From contig NC_092704.1 of NCBI RefSeq assembly GCF_964275005.1, forward strand, positions 12,434,871 through 12,498,870: a stretch of 64,000 nt of DNA, read 5' to 3'. The position numbers and the translations under genes are program-made. This document shows positions 23,783 to 36,323 of this stretch, in pieces. This stretch comes from Diadema setosum. Taxonomy: Eukaryota > Echinodermata > Echinoidea > Diadematoida > Diadematidae. Numbering within the stretch: the stretch's first letter is position 1; each line of letters begins with the position of its first letter. The notes beneath the pieces were generated by a model. The model saw only the letters and a program-made list of their open reading frames with translations, made no database searches and was not told the DNA's origin.

Positions 23783-24533
23783 CATACAAAAATGATATGA
23801 TATGAATGATCTGTTGCGGAGGCGGGATGGACGGGACGGATTAGCCAATCTCCTGAATAACAAAGCTGGTTTTAACTTCCCATTCACAAACATTTGGAAT
23901 AACGAACCGAATGTAATTTTTTCCGATTATCGCATCTTATTCAATATTTGAATAAACAAACCTCAGGAATAACGATCAGAAACCACTTCGCCTGGCACGT
24001 TAACTCGTTGAACATAAGTGGAGCTGAACGGTTACTAGTATTTGCCAGAAGTGAGTGCAGTGCACATACAGAGAAAGAATAATGATACAGCTCGCATAAA
24101 GTAGAGGCGGGTCTCTCTACACAGTAGTAGTCACAGGTAGTACCCCCTCTACGGTGACTTTGCCATCCTATCGAAAGCTCTCAGAAAGAGGTTCCAATCG
24201 TCCTCCTATACATGTATAATTATCATCATTTTATCCAAGTCCATGTCATTCCACCAATTCCACACTACATGTAAGTTGATGAAGACAATGTACAAGATAC
24301 CTAATTTTTAACTGCACTTTTGCTCTTTTAAAGAGCAATTTGAAACTATGTCCAAATACAAGATCCAAATTGATCGGGTGCACGTCATGAGCTCAACACT
24401 CACGAGTCATACAGCTCACGAGCTAAACACTGAGTGAACAAGGCCTAAGTAAAGTAGGCCCACGAGAAATACGACCCGCAGCTCGACACTACGTAAAAAA
24501 AAGGCCACGAGACCGATATTACATCATGGGACT

Positions 24534-25391
24534 TAGGGGAGATACAGGAGAGTTGAGCCACAAGGAGGGTTGAACCACCCCCTCAAACTTGTATTTAGAG
24601 TTCACAGGTGCAAGCACTTGTGCTCTCTGTTGGTAAGTGTTTAACATCTCTGTAACTTTAGCACAAGCAAGCAGAGGTGGTACAGCACAACAAAAACACA
24701 GGACACAAAAACATCAAAGGACAGCAAAAAGTCAATTTCTGAATTTTAGGTATTACCCGTTCTATTGCTCACGTACCAGCAATTGGTTATTCAGTGATTT
24801 ATGTATGTTGTGAGTACCCATTGTAGTCTTTCATTTAGATAAATTTGATGGATGTTTGATTTTTCTGATTTTGATACATTTTAGGGAAATTTAAAGATGG
24901 CCACCTTGAGGAGAGTTGAGCCACGCAGTCGGAGGAGAGTTGAGCCATACACTGTACATACACAGTACAATGAGTGTTTTAACTTCTTAAATTTTCAGAT
25001 GGTTCTGTGCTTGATTTTGATATAAAACCACTTTTGTTAGCTTATGTTTATTTCTGGCTACTTGTAAGTCAATTTTTAATTCAATCTCTATCGGTTGACA
25101 TCATGGTTCAAATCTCCAACAAGTGGTACATGTCTTCCAATGTTGGCTCAACTCTCCTCAAGACCATGGCTCAACTCTCCTTATTCTGCGGGAGTGTTGA
25201 GCCATTTGACATTTATTTTTCAAAGAGAAGTTAATAAAATTAGGCAATGACCTAGAATAAAATTTCATAGGTACAAAACAGGTTAATAGTTGTACCTCAA
25301 TTTGGTAACAAACACTTGTTGTAAGCAAGGATTAATTAGGAAATATTTCAAAAAATAGAAAAATTGCCTCAACTCTCCTGCATCTCCCCTA
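24534..25391. mobile_element. TIR element with GAGAGTTGAGCCA motifs
   Basis: 858 bases. Ends taggggagatacaggagagt and its inverse at 25,365-25,391 agree at about 25 of 27 positions. Inner copies of gagagttgagcca lie near 24,913 and 24,932, with inverted copies near 25,144 and 25,168. No long reading frame. Confidence 0.7.
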
Positions 25392-25655
25392 CTGTAGCCT
25401 ACACACTGTCGGTCTCGACCTTTTTAGCTTCGTGTCGAGCTCGTGGGCTCTGTGAGCCGTGGGATGACCAAAATAAGGATAAGGTCTTCCATGGCAATGC
25501 ATTGACGGAATTCCTCTGCCATTACGGCAGTGCTCAGTGGTGTTCACATGTGGCAAACACATTTCAGTAAGCAGTGAGTGAGGATTTTGCTCCGAGAAAG
25601 TATAATATACGTTCGTGTACATTGATTTTTCTATAGTGAAAAGTTCCCATTCTTC

Positions 25656-26024
25656 AAGGTCCTGTTTACCTTTGGGAGCAGTGATTTTAAGAAATGTTCA
25701 AGTTATCGCGTCATTTGATGCATATATGACATGTGTAGGTCAATTGTATCACGGACCATCCTACCATATGAAACTTTCGCAATGAAGCCTAAGATATAAG
25801 GAGATATCATTATTTTCTCAATAAACCATAACCGTAGACGGTTTCTGGAAACATTTTGAGTATAACGATAAATTGTTCACATTTTGTATATTTAACAATT
25901 ACATCGATAATAACATCGATTATACCGATTCAAATTTTTACATTGGTTGTTTCTATCCCTAACTCACATTTTAGAACTATTTTCAAGCACTAATGCTGAA
26001 TTTTTCTTTTGGTAAATTATGCCT
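25656..26024 (+). mobile_element. TTAA-family MITE, copy 1
   Basis: Shares gggagcagtgattt, atcctaccatat, caataaa and aaattatgcct with the copies at 29,036, 34,030 and 60,377. TTAA follows on the right; on the left it has changed to TTCA. Confidence 0.7.
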
Positions 26025-26028
26025 TTAA

Positions 26029-28194
26029 CTTTGGTGACCTTTATCTATGGTTGTCTACAGACTTTTGGTAAATGGTAATACATGTAAAAATAAGCAAAAA
26101 TAGATGCCAGATAAGTTTTCGAACAGGCTACCCGCACAATATGTAATATCTACAGACAGATGTACAGACAATTGTCTTGCTTATGATCCTATATTAATAT
26201 AAAATTACTACATGGGTTGTAAAGTTGTTATTGCTGTATTTTTGCAGGCCAAGCTACGGGTCATTACAACGACGTATACGCACCTCTCTTTCCGAAATCT
26301 GTCGTTTTGTTTTGTGTTGAAGACTTGGCAACAAAAACAGCAATAAAAACAATAGTGATGATAATAATTGAGTTTGAAAAAAGGATGCATAAATCTTTCT
26401 GCGCTTTACATGCGTGTGTAATATAGAGGAGACAAATTATAACAGCTCTAAAGCAATTCTAAAGATGCTTGTTTTCATATACACGCAAAGAGACTATCAT
26501 TTTTTATATCATGCGTTTCTAAAAGAGCTGAATATTATTGTTGTTATTATTTCTATTTCAACGTTAAGGAAGTCGTAAGGTTAATGACATGACTAATTAT
26601 TGAGCTGGTAAAGCGATCTGCGTCAGAATTCCCAGGAACTTTAGACTTCCTGTCGCCCATCGTTAACTTGACCACAAGAGTGCGAGCTTGAGAAACAGAC
26701 ATCAAGAAAGACTTTAAACGTTGGCAAGAATTATCGGCCAACTGAATCACTCTGCATATTTCAGAACGTCGGCGAAAAAGAAATGCAATTCGAAAGATTG
26801 ATGTTTGATTTTGGCTGACAAGTTTCGTTGGAATTTGAGACTGAGTCCTGATATGTACGTGGGAGCTTACTGAGAGCTTATATTGAGCTAAATAGCCCAA
26901 GTTGCGTTACGCAAGGGGGTGGGGGAGGGTGCCTAATATACGAGAGTTTACAAGGAAACGGTAAAAAATACTAATATTAATCGCCATAAAGTGTGTCATC
27001 AATATCTTCGATCCGGACACATCTATCAAAATGTATCTCAATAAGTGACAGTGTGGCTCCAATCAATGTGCTTCCTACTAAAAGACGAAATAATTATATA
27101 TTAACGTAAAGTCGTATGAATATATGCGGTATCATTTCTTTTACCCCATGCTACCACAATCTCACAATATCGTCATTGTATGTAAGCCGGAGCTCCAGTG
27201 ATGGTAGATTTCTAGTTGCAAATACCTGAACGGTCGGCAGTTGATCCGGCGCGGCGTTAGGTGTTCTTTGATTCTCCCGTAACTATCAAAGAACGTTAGG
27301 TTTCGGCGGGATAGAGAGGGTGAGGGGGTTGAAGAACCTCTTACCAGGGTTGTTAGAAAAAAAATATTTTCTTTAAAGACACGTAAACTATTCAGAGAAT
27401 TATACTTTGTGTTTTTGATATTTTGTAAAACAAATAAAAGAACAGAAAGTCACGCAACAATAAAAGAAAGAAAGGGTTTGTTTTTTGTTTGTTTGGCTTT
27501 TTTTTTTGGTTTAATTGTTTGTTTGTTTGTTTGTTTGTTTGTTTGTTTGTTTGTTTGTTTGTTTGTTTTTTCGATTTGGCAAACTGGTATCGTCCTACTT
27601 TTTTGATCTAAAAAATTTCCCAATATTCAATCCAAAGTGTGCCTCAATCGTTATAAGTGAATTCAAAAAAAAAAAAAAAAAAAATCCTCCCACAGCCTTC
27701 TCCTGCCCAGTTGCTGCGCTTAAATGTTACATTTTCAAGTAATTTGAGCAGTATAAAAACGAGAAAATCACGCAATAATTTAGTCTCGGTTTGTTTTCTT
27801 TATAATTTAAAGATATATCAAACTTAGTAACGAAGCGCCTGGCAGTGTACGTAATAAACTCCAGATTCTGTTCCCGAAGGCACGTACTTATGGGTCAGAG
27901 AAAGGGAAAAGGGGGTTCTCCTCTGTAGAGTCCGCTCCAGAAACATGAGTTGTCTTACTATTTGTCTACATGCTTCCACTTTAATATAGCCAGAAGGATA
28001 AACAGTGTATTATGTATGCGTGTGTATGTGTGCACGCTTGGATGTGAAGGAGCTTGATAAAACTTTTTTAATATGTCAGTGTTTACTATTTATTCATCGA
28101 AGGTAATTTCAGCATGAAATATTTCATATTAAAGTAAAAAAGAAAAAAAAAAGAAAAAAGTATGATGTCATATTCAAGGAAGATAATACCGGTG
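26029..28194. other. Intergenic, no gene seen
   Basis: Contains (GTTT)n at about 27,517-27,567 and an A-tract near 27,665-27,684. No exon-like segment recognised. Confidence 0.6.
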
Positions 28195-28674
28195 TAAGGC
28201 TGCGTTTATAAGATTTTGCGTGCCGAGAATCACTGTTTTGAATCACTGTTTTGAAACACTGTTTTGAAACACGGTTTAGTCAGAACAGCGTTTATAAGAT
28301 TTTTCTCCAGAGCGTGTCGGGGCTCTCTCGGACTGTGCTACTGCGCAGCTCAATCTGCGCAGTTTGTTCCTCAGCAAAAGGTCAAATAGGGTGTTCGCAA
28401 GGCATTGTGACGTCATTTAAACAGTGTTTGAGATCGCGGTCGCGTTTATAAGATTTTTAAAACACTGTTTCTACAGAAAAAAAAAAATCTGTTTTGAAAC
28501 ACACTCGCACTATTTTGTACGTTTCAAAACAGTGTTTCAAAACACTGTTTCAAGTTACGGCTAGCGTTTCTTAGATTTTTTTTTTTCTTGCTAGAAACAC
28601 TGTTTGGCCAGAAACAGTGTTTCAAAACACTGTTTTCTGGCCAGGAAAAAAAAAATCTTACAAACACACCCTAA
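28195..28674. mobile_element. Foldback element built of AAACACTGTTT motifs
   Basis: Ends taaggctgcgtttataagatt and, inverted, aatcttacaaacacacccta. The interior has many aaacactgttt copies in both orientations and several further gcgtttataagattt blocks. A related piece is at 44,320-44,712. Confidence 0.65.
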
Positions 28675-29035
28675 GAGAAATATGATACATGAAACCTAAA
28701 TTGCAGAACTTATTTTGATTGGCATATAACATGACACATAGATATGGTAAATCGTGCATGATAGCGCAATGAAGAGCATGTATCGAGTACAGACGCAGTG
28801 TTCCTTCTGTAGCCATAAAGGCCCTATATATTGAGAAGTATAGGAAGAAGCGGTAGAGGTACATGTAGATTTTAGTAGGTATTTCATTACCCGAGATTGT
28901 TTTTTTTTTTTCGTATCTGACCTTCCTGGACTACATAAATTATTCCTCGCAGCATCACTCTGCATAAAACCATACTTACGGGTAGGGTTATAACGTATGT
29001 TTGTCGTGCTTTTTGAAACTTTGAACGTAAGTTAA

Positions 29036-29391
29036 AGGTCCAGTTTATCTTTGGGAGCAGTGATTTAAGAAAAATCAAGATTTTGATGCATAGCCTGTGT
29101 AGGTCTGTTTTATCGCAAAACATCCTACCATATAAAATTTTCGCAATAAAGCCTAAAATGTGAAGAGATATCAGTATTGTTCTTAATAAACCATAACTGA
29201 AGACGGTTTAGTCTGGAAACATTTTTTATTATAACTATTGTTCACATTTTGTGTATTTAACAATACTTAACATCGATAATACTGACTCAAATTTTTACGG
29301 TGGTTGTTTCTATCCCTATCTCACATTTTAGAACTATTTTAGAGCACTAATGCTGGGTTTTTGTTTCATCTGCAAATGGTAAATTATGACT
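29036..29391 (+). mobile_element. TTAA-family MITE, copy 2
   Basis: 356 bases flanked by TTAA at 29,032-29,035 and 29,392-29,395. Target TTAA suggests the piggyBac superfamily; no transposase inside. Confidence 0.75.
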
Positions 29392-29395
29392 TTAA

Positions 29396-30552
29396 CTCTA
29401 AAGAGAAACATGATGCCTGGTTACCATACGGTAATAACATATTGCAATAAAACAACATACACGACCTACGAGACACATGTATTTTACATTAAAACTTCAC
29501 TGACGTTGAGGGCCCAGCTGTGCAATATCCTGATATTGGTAGGTGAATAATATTATGATACATGTATTAGGATATTGCACAGCGAAACTCTCGGTTTGTT
29601 TTAACCCGTTGAGGACGGAATGATTTTGCTAAAACACACATTTCCCTTAGACCCCTGCGCTAGTATACTCTGGACCTCGTCTTCAGCGGATTTTAAGTAT
29701 GCCAGTAAAGTTTTTATTGTGCAAATGTGCCTCTTGTAAGTAGTGTATATTATTTGTAATACATCGTTAATGTTTTTCAAGTGTACCACACATGAATTGT
29801 AATAATACCCGTATTAGGTACTGCCTTACGCAGAGTGATGTTGAAAGGAGTAATTTTCTCTTGTATATTAATGCAGCCGTTATGTAGGTCCAAGGACCGA
29901 AGGCTCGGCCAATTAAGTACCCGATTAAATCTAGTTACGCCTACCGTGCCTTCCTACTTCTTACAGTACACGTATATGACGAGCACCGATAAAAGAGGAT
30001 GATATGATTACAAAGTAGATTAAATCATTTTCCTTGACATAATTATTATGAGGTTCATGATGTTATTAGAAGACTGTTTATTTTATTCTCGGAGAGCGGT
30101 TTTGATTTGTCAAATGAATGGAATCCACTCATTAGCAAAAGCTTTGCTTTTTAGTGGATCACTATTTTCCATGATCGAATTTATTTTCCGCTCGCCCACG
30201 TAGTATTTGTACAGTGTTCCTCTTTATTATTGTTCATATATGTTGTTCTATAATTTGTCTCGTATATTACATAAATCTTTTGCAAGCGTTGAACAATATC
30301 ATTTAATAACATGTATACATTGTACTATGTTTTTGATTTTCGTTGATTGGAAATAAACTATGATTGAATTGAATTGAATTGAAAATGTCAGTTTTCTCGA
30401 TAGGCAAAGATTGTGCAACGGAAATCATGTCTTATAAAACACGTAACGTGGACCACAATTGCCTGTTGGATAGAGAGAAAGGAGGGGGGGGGGTAGTGCG
30501 TGTGTGTGTATACATGGTAATAAATATATATATATATGTATATTTATGTGTG

Positions 30553-30638
<86 letters not shown>

Positions 30639-31325
30639 ATGTGTTTAACAGTATCAAGGCTTTATGCCTATTTGTCTCATGGAACCACTTATCGGGCAAA
30701 AGTTTTACATTAAAGACTCTATTGATATTATTAATACGATGCAGTACATTTGCACACAAATAAATCCATCCATAACCTTTGTTCTCATGAAATCTCATAT
30801 AAATGCATTCTTAAGTACTCCAGAAAGAGAATCATATGAAAGAGCCATAGTAATCACGCGACAGTGACCTGTCACATCGCCTGGTCGAATGAAGATTGAC
30901 AACTTTTACTTTCGGATTCGCATATTACACCGAGCAAAATACTTCCTCAATTAATGGTTCAGTCTAATTCTGGTGATATATGAATCCAGCTTACCTTACC
31001 ATTCACTATCTAAACACGACAGTCCATACACGTTTCTCCGTAACTTTGCGTGAACGGGATCAGCGGAACAGACCGTCTATAATCATTGTTCGACATCGGG
31101 GGAACAGGTTGGTGGTTGGATGACATATTTCAGTTTGTTTGTTTTGTCTGTCTGCTGTCCCTTACGATATACTTTTAAGGACAAGAGAGATGCTACGATT
31201 GTTTTCATGATAATCTCAAGGCGCTTGCGCTGGTCCAAGGCCAAAACTTAGCTGACACTTACATATTTGCATTCTTCGCCTTTGATACCAACTTCTCCAA
31301 GTTTACCACATAGCCATATCTAAGT
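29396..31325. other. Intergenic upstream of the Ig gene
   Basis: Holds (TA)n(TG)n at about 30,555-30,636 and a possible retroposon tail at 30,362-30,383 (gattgaattgaattgaa). No convincing promoter motif seen near 31,300. Confidence 0.5.
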
Positions 31326-32516
31326 ATGAACAGGGTGTTATCAACCTGCATTCTCGGATCCCCTAAAGTATTGAGGATTATGATAGCGGTCCAGCTGATA
31401 CTCATATCGTCTTCTCGAGGGAACATTGATATGGACATTGCATCTGGGGAAAACCTAACTTTAGAGTGCGTACTTCCCAACACTTCCCATCATGGAGCTC
31501 TATGGTATAGGTTACCATCGTCCGACCACATAGGGACTTCTGATAGTATTATATCAGTGTTTGAATCTGAAAATTACTGCTTGTTCGATCACAATGACAC
31601 GGCTGACTCAAGATTTCGGACTGACCTTCAAAACTCCACAGACCACCATACACGCCTCCTGCTTGAAATCTCGCACATCATGCCTACAGATTCTGGCCAG
31701 TACATTTGTCAGACATTTGATTGCAGTAATCACACGTGGGGACCTGTAAGTGTTGATACGACTAATCACAGCGTCCGTGTTTTTGACTGTGATTGCTTTT
31801 TACCTTCTATGACAGATCAGGCGGGAAACTTGGCAAGCATCACTTGTACGCTTTACGGATTATTTGCAGATGAGACGGAAAATGTAACTGTCCGCATTAA
31901 CAATGATACCACTCAGGGATTTATTCACAATCACACCATACACTTCGAGAGTATGTTCTTTGCTAGTCGGTATGGTCTAGTAACGATTGAATTTACGACA
32001 TCTCAAAAGTTGGTTATCCCATGCAGCACGAATGCCAGCAACCCTTCTCCAGAACGTACTCTATTGAATACAGAGAGAACGGCGTTGCCGATTGATACAA
32101 CTGTCTCTACGACTACGGTAGACACAGGCCCGGTTAATGATCAAATCTTGTTGCTACCATGGATCGCTGCCGCGTGTGGAGCAGTGCTGGTTATCGTGAC
32201 GACCCTGCTGTGTTGTGCCTGTCGTCGGCGAAAGCGGAAACCATACTATCTCAGACGCCTCCGCCTTAGCAAGAGGAAAAGCGGAACGTTCGCTGGAGCC
32301 TCAGATGATGCTGGTCACCTCGTGGTGGAGAAGGATGCAAATGAGACCAGCGAAAAGACCGAACGTGCACCAAAGGATTCCAGTGGCAACCATCTCCTTT
32401 CAGGAAGACGCGATCGCATCCAATCCATGGATCAAGATGATTGGGTTGAGGATGTTTCCTTTGATGGCAACTGGATCGACAAGGATAACAGTTCAGCTAG
32501 CGACACGTATTTGTAG
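31326..32516 (+). CDS. Ig-domain type I membrane protein, intronless
   Basis: 396 residues, function unknown. A hydrophobic stretch at 18-30 (RIMIAVQLILISSS) would be a signal peptide. A V-type Ig domain follows, with Cys48, Trp60 and DSGQYIC ending at Cys128. A second, weaker Ig-like region (about 150-240) has Cys173 and Cys233 but no Y-x-C. A Thr-rich stalk and one membrane span (about 274-298) lead to a basic RRRKRK stop and an acidic tail ending DTYL, which fits a class I PDZ ligand. About ten N-x-S/T sites lie outside the membrane. The start has an in-frame TAG 18 bases upstream; Met19 is an alternative start. Ig genes normally split domains by introns, so a single exon is unusual; a small upstream exon cannot be excluded. 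Could be an adhesion or immune receptor; I do not recognise the family. Confidence 0.8.
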   Translation: MNRVLSTCILGSPKVLRIMIAVQLILISSSRGNIDMDIASGENLTLECVLPNTSHHGALWYRLPSSDHIGTSDSIISVFESENYCLFDHNDTADSRFRTDLQNSTDHHTRLLLEISHIMPTDSGQYICQTFDCSNHTWGPVSVDTTNHSVRVFDCDCFLPSMTDQAGNLASITCTLYGLFADETENVTVRINNDTTQGFIHNHTIHFESMFFASRYGLVTIEFTTSQKLVIPCSTNASNPSPERTLLNTERTALPIDTTVSTTTVDTGPVNDQILLLPWIAAACGAVLVIVTTLLCCACRRRKRKPYYLRRLRLSKRKSGTFAGASDDAGHLVVEKDANETSEKTERAPKDSSGNHLLSGRRDRIQSMDQDDWVEDVSFDGNWIDKDNSSASDTYL

Positions 32517-32938
32517 TTCGTTCCCTTTAATTTCCGTCTATCTGTCTATCCTTCTTTTCCTATCCTTCCTTTTTCAAGTTTTGTTTCTCTATCTTTCCCT
32601 GTTCCCCACTTTTTTTTCCTCTCGCTGAAATCCAGCGATATCGACAGTAGTCTCATTTCCAGTCAAACCAATGAGTTTGTGTGAGGAGTACGTATTTAAA
32701 AAGAATTACCCGGCAATTCTCAATGTATAAAAGGCAAATGATGTCACAGCAATAGCAAGAGTACATCTGATATGATGTACAGCATTACTGCTGTATCATG
32801 AATAGATTAGATTTCTACTCCATTATTTTGCACACTAGACCACTCAGCGAGGAAAACTTGTCTTCACTCTATCTTTCACTGATGCTCACTTGTAACGCCT
32901 TTATAGTATCATATGATCAGAAGGGATTTGATATAGAT
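32517..32938. other. 3' flank of the Ig gene
   Basis: Pyrimidine-rich at first, then AT-rich. I see no AATAAA close to the stop, so the transcript end is undetermined. Confidence 0.5.
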
Positions 32939-33715
32939 TGTCAGAGGTAAAAATGTCAGGTAATAATATTGTCAGAGGAAAAAAAATGACTTTAAAAATT
33001 CACAACTTTTGAACGGATTGTCCGATTTTCCTCAAACTCTCACTGATGTGTTCTACTGATATTGCTGCATTCACGCAACCCACATGTCTATGAAGGTGAA
33101 CTTGTCCTTTAATCATGTCAACGGTAGAAATGTCAGAGGTGAAAATATCAAAGGTAAAAATGCCAGAGGTTAAAATGTCCGAGATAGATATTTTAGAGGT
33201 AAAATGTCAGAGGTAGAGATGTCAGAGTTAAAATTGTCGGGGGTTATAATGTCAGAGGTAAAACATATCAGCGGTAGGCCTAATAATGTCGCAGGTAAAT
33301 GCAGGTAGAACAGCAGAGGTAAGATGTCAGAGAATGTCAGAGGTAATTATAATGCCACAGGTAGATATGTCAGAGGTAAATATGTTAGAGGTAAAAATGT
33401 CAGAGATATAATGCCAGAGGTATAATTTCAGAGGTGTAATATCAGAGATACAAACGTCAGAGGTACAGGTGTCAGAGTTACACATTGTATAGGTAAAAAT
33501 GTACGTGTCACAGGGGAAAAATTCACAGAGGTTAAGATGTCGGAGGTAAAAATGCCATAGGTGAATATGTCAAAGGTAAAAATTTCAGAGGTGATGATGT
33601 CACAGGAAAAAATGTCATAGGTAAAAGTGTCAGAGGTAAAAAAAAAAAATCAAAAAAAAATCAGAAGTGTGAATGTCAGATGTAAAGATGAAAGAGATAA
33701 ATATGTCACACAGTC
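32939..33715 (+). repeat. Degenerate minisatellite, unit about tgtcagaggtaaaaa
   Basis: Some 40 imperfect units of 14-17 bases (tgtcagaggtaaaaa and variants). A TTAA-ended insert interrupts it at about 32,992-33,108. Confidence 0.9.
32992..33108 (+). mobile_element. Short insert inside the minisatellite
   Basis: Unrelated to the surrounding units. It shares tgatgtgttctactgatatt with an inverted piece near 41,240-41,270 and ends at TTAA, so it appears to be a MITE that landed in the array. Confidence 0.55.
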
Positions 33716-33779
33716 TCAGAAGGAAGGGTGTCTGAGTGCTTACATTTAATATAAAAAAGGCGGTAACTCATTACGGCAA

Positions 33780-33781
<2 letters not shown>

Positions 33782-33821
<40 letters not shown>
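33782..33821. repeat. (GA)n microsatellite
   Basis: About 20 GA pairs. Confidence 0.95.
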
Positions 33822-33824
<3 letters not shown>

Positions 33825-34029
33825 TGATTCTCTATGAAAAAGAGTTGTTTATTACACCATGGTTTTGGTGTGTCAAGCGACCAGAAACAATTGTTAGGGT
33901 GGGTAAGACGCCTCACACAGTTGTCGCGGACCCCCCCCCCCCTTTGGCTCTTTAATCAAAATAAAAAAAAAAATCGGGAAAGCAAATCACATAAACCCAT
34001 GAGTTTCGCCAGGTGTGTCTTCGCATTAA

Positions 34030-34373
34030 ATGTCTTGTCTGGGAGCACTGATTTAAAAAAAAAAAAAAAGATGATCAAGATATTACATTTCATGCATGTG
34101 TGTAGGTCTGTTGTACCACAAAGCATCCTACCATATACATTTTTGCAATAAAGCCTAAAATATAAGGAGATATCACTATTATTCTCAATAAACCATGTAT
34201 TGTAGACGGTTTTCATGGTCAGGAAACTTTTTTTTTTTTAAATTTAATTACTAATTCAAATTACTAATTCAAATTTTTGCAGTGGTTGTTTCTATTCCCA
34301 ACTCACATTTTAGAACTACTTTAAAGCACGAATGCCGGGTTTTTGTTTCATCTTCAAAGGGTAAATTATGCCT
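34030..34373 (+). mobile_element. TTAA-family MITE, copy 3
   Basis: 344 bases flanked by TTAA at 34,026-34,029 and 34,374-34,377. Contains gggagcactgattt, catcctaccatat and gtaaattatgcct. Confidence 0.75.
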
Positions 34374-34377
34374 TTAA

Positions 34378-36323
34378 TGCGAAGATTGAACATTGACCCT
34401 TGACATCAGCCCCCCCCCCCCCGCTCTATGACCAGCAGCTTTCCCCATCCCACATCCTAGAAAACGTTATGCGGCCCCTGTAGATAGACCTATTTTTCCT
34501 GGAACCGGCGACATGGTCCGTCAATCGCATGTTGCTTAAAGACATGTACCGGGGAGGTGGCCACCTCCTTGCTAGATCACTTCTTAAATTGCCTATGTTA
34601 TGCAAATGTATGCTGATTAGTGTTGATTTATACGATACCCTCAACATCACCTACTGTATGTGGCGATACTAATATCTAGATACATGCCATATATTGTAAA
34701 ATAATTTTCTACTATTTTTCTTCAGATTACTACGATACGCAAAGACAAACAAACTTCCAAACCAATATTCTGCTGGTAACCTCTTCTGTCAATCATTGCT
34801 AAAGTACTTACATGTTTAACAAAATACATTTGAATGCACCTTCCAATAGACTGAGAATGTGTCCGGCTTACTTATGTGACTAACATGTAAGGGCTGAAAA
34901 ATAGTAGAGCAAACTATTGTAAAATATGAAACATATCCAGATATTTCGTTTCGCCACATAAGTGATGATGAGGGTCTACAAATGTCCATGCTTCTGAGAG
35001 TAAGAGAAATATGTGGCTGGTAAGACATACTGTTCAAGAATGTAAAAACATATCGGGCAATTAGAGTCACGAATCAACTGTTTTAATGCCGAACGTCATA
35101 TCCGCTACAATCAGGTCATGCAATCGATACTCTGCATATCATGGGGTTTCAGGCACGCTCATTTCATGATACTCTCATTAACGTGAGCAAAATCAAAACA
35201 AAAATTAGCAAAAGGTTAAGTCGCCAAGCACAGAAATGTTATTTCTGGGACGCGATAGGTTAAGCGTCTGTTATCGAGACTTGTTAGTAATAGTAATTTT
35301 GCTAAACCTTTCTCTTTTTGACGAACTTTGGTTCTTAAAGAGGTACTGGAAGCAGAGAGAGAGATAGAAATTCTTGTATGATTGGATTTGATTTACTGGT
35401 TCCTTTATTATCATTATACATGTATACATTGTACATACATTGTTGTGGCATACATATTCATAAGCATAAGTTATTTACAAAGTATTTTCCTATACATTGC
35501 CTTTACAATGTACAGTAAAGTGAAGCAGCAATAGAATAAATGATACAGAAGGGCTCACTTAATCATAGCTTGATTTCCATGCAGTCCTCATTCATAATAA
35601 ATATGGGAAAAATAGGAGGGAGGGATGACTTGCGCAAAGATGGGATAGAAGAAGGGAAAACGTATAAGGAGAAGTCTGTCTGCATCACTAAAGAATTACA
35701 CAAAGTTAGATCACCTGGATCACTGATCAGCAAGGCGTGACAAAATATTTTATAACCGAGGTACCGTATAGTATAGGAAGTATAAAGTAGATATTTCCAT
35801 GAAGGAAAAGCAGTGCACTATTGTTAATAAGTACATGTACTTTCAGTAAGAGTGAAAGCACAATTATGAGTACTTTTTCCAAAGTGCTTTACCGTTTGAT
35901 TGGAATTATTTAGAATGTCTAATAATCTACAATATGAATTGATGATGTAAGTGTACACTGTTTACTAGTGTGACTTGATCTCTATGTGCACTATAGACAG
36001 ACGCATGGAGAAAGCAAAATAATAGTGTTTATATGCACAGGAAGATGTGTGTCTAAGTTTTGTCATCCATCCATAGCCTGCGTATCGGTGTGCCATTAAG
36101 CAAAGACGGCCATTGAATGGAACTTGGCAATTACTCTCGCCCTGCCACGGTCCTTTCGGGGCAAGCTACGAGGGCTTGTTGCTTGTGAGGATTTTCAAGA
36201 ACGCAAGATAGTTTTCTGCTGGTGGACAAGTATTGTTGCGAGTTTCGCGTGTGTCTTTCCTGGTGGACGCGTGCTACTTACGTTCTAATTACGGACGAGA
36301 TACACTGTGAACATGGTGAAGTA
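34378..36323. other. Intergenic, no gene seen
   Basis: A poly-C tract near 34,412. A moderately GC-rich block at about 36,120-36,290 (cctttcggggcaagctacg...) resembles the flank right of the next element and may be an older repeat. Confidence 0.5.
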
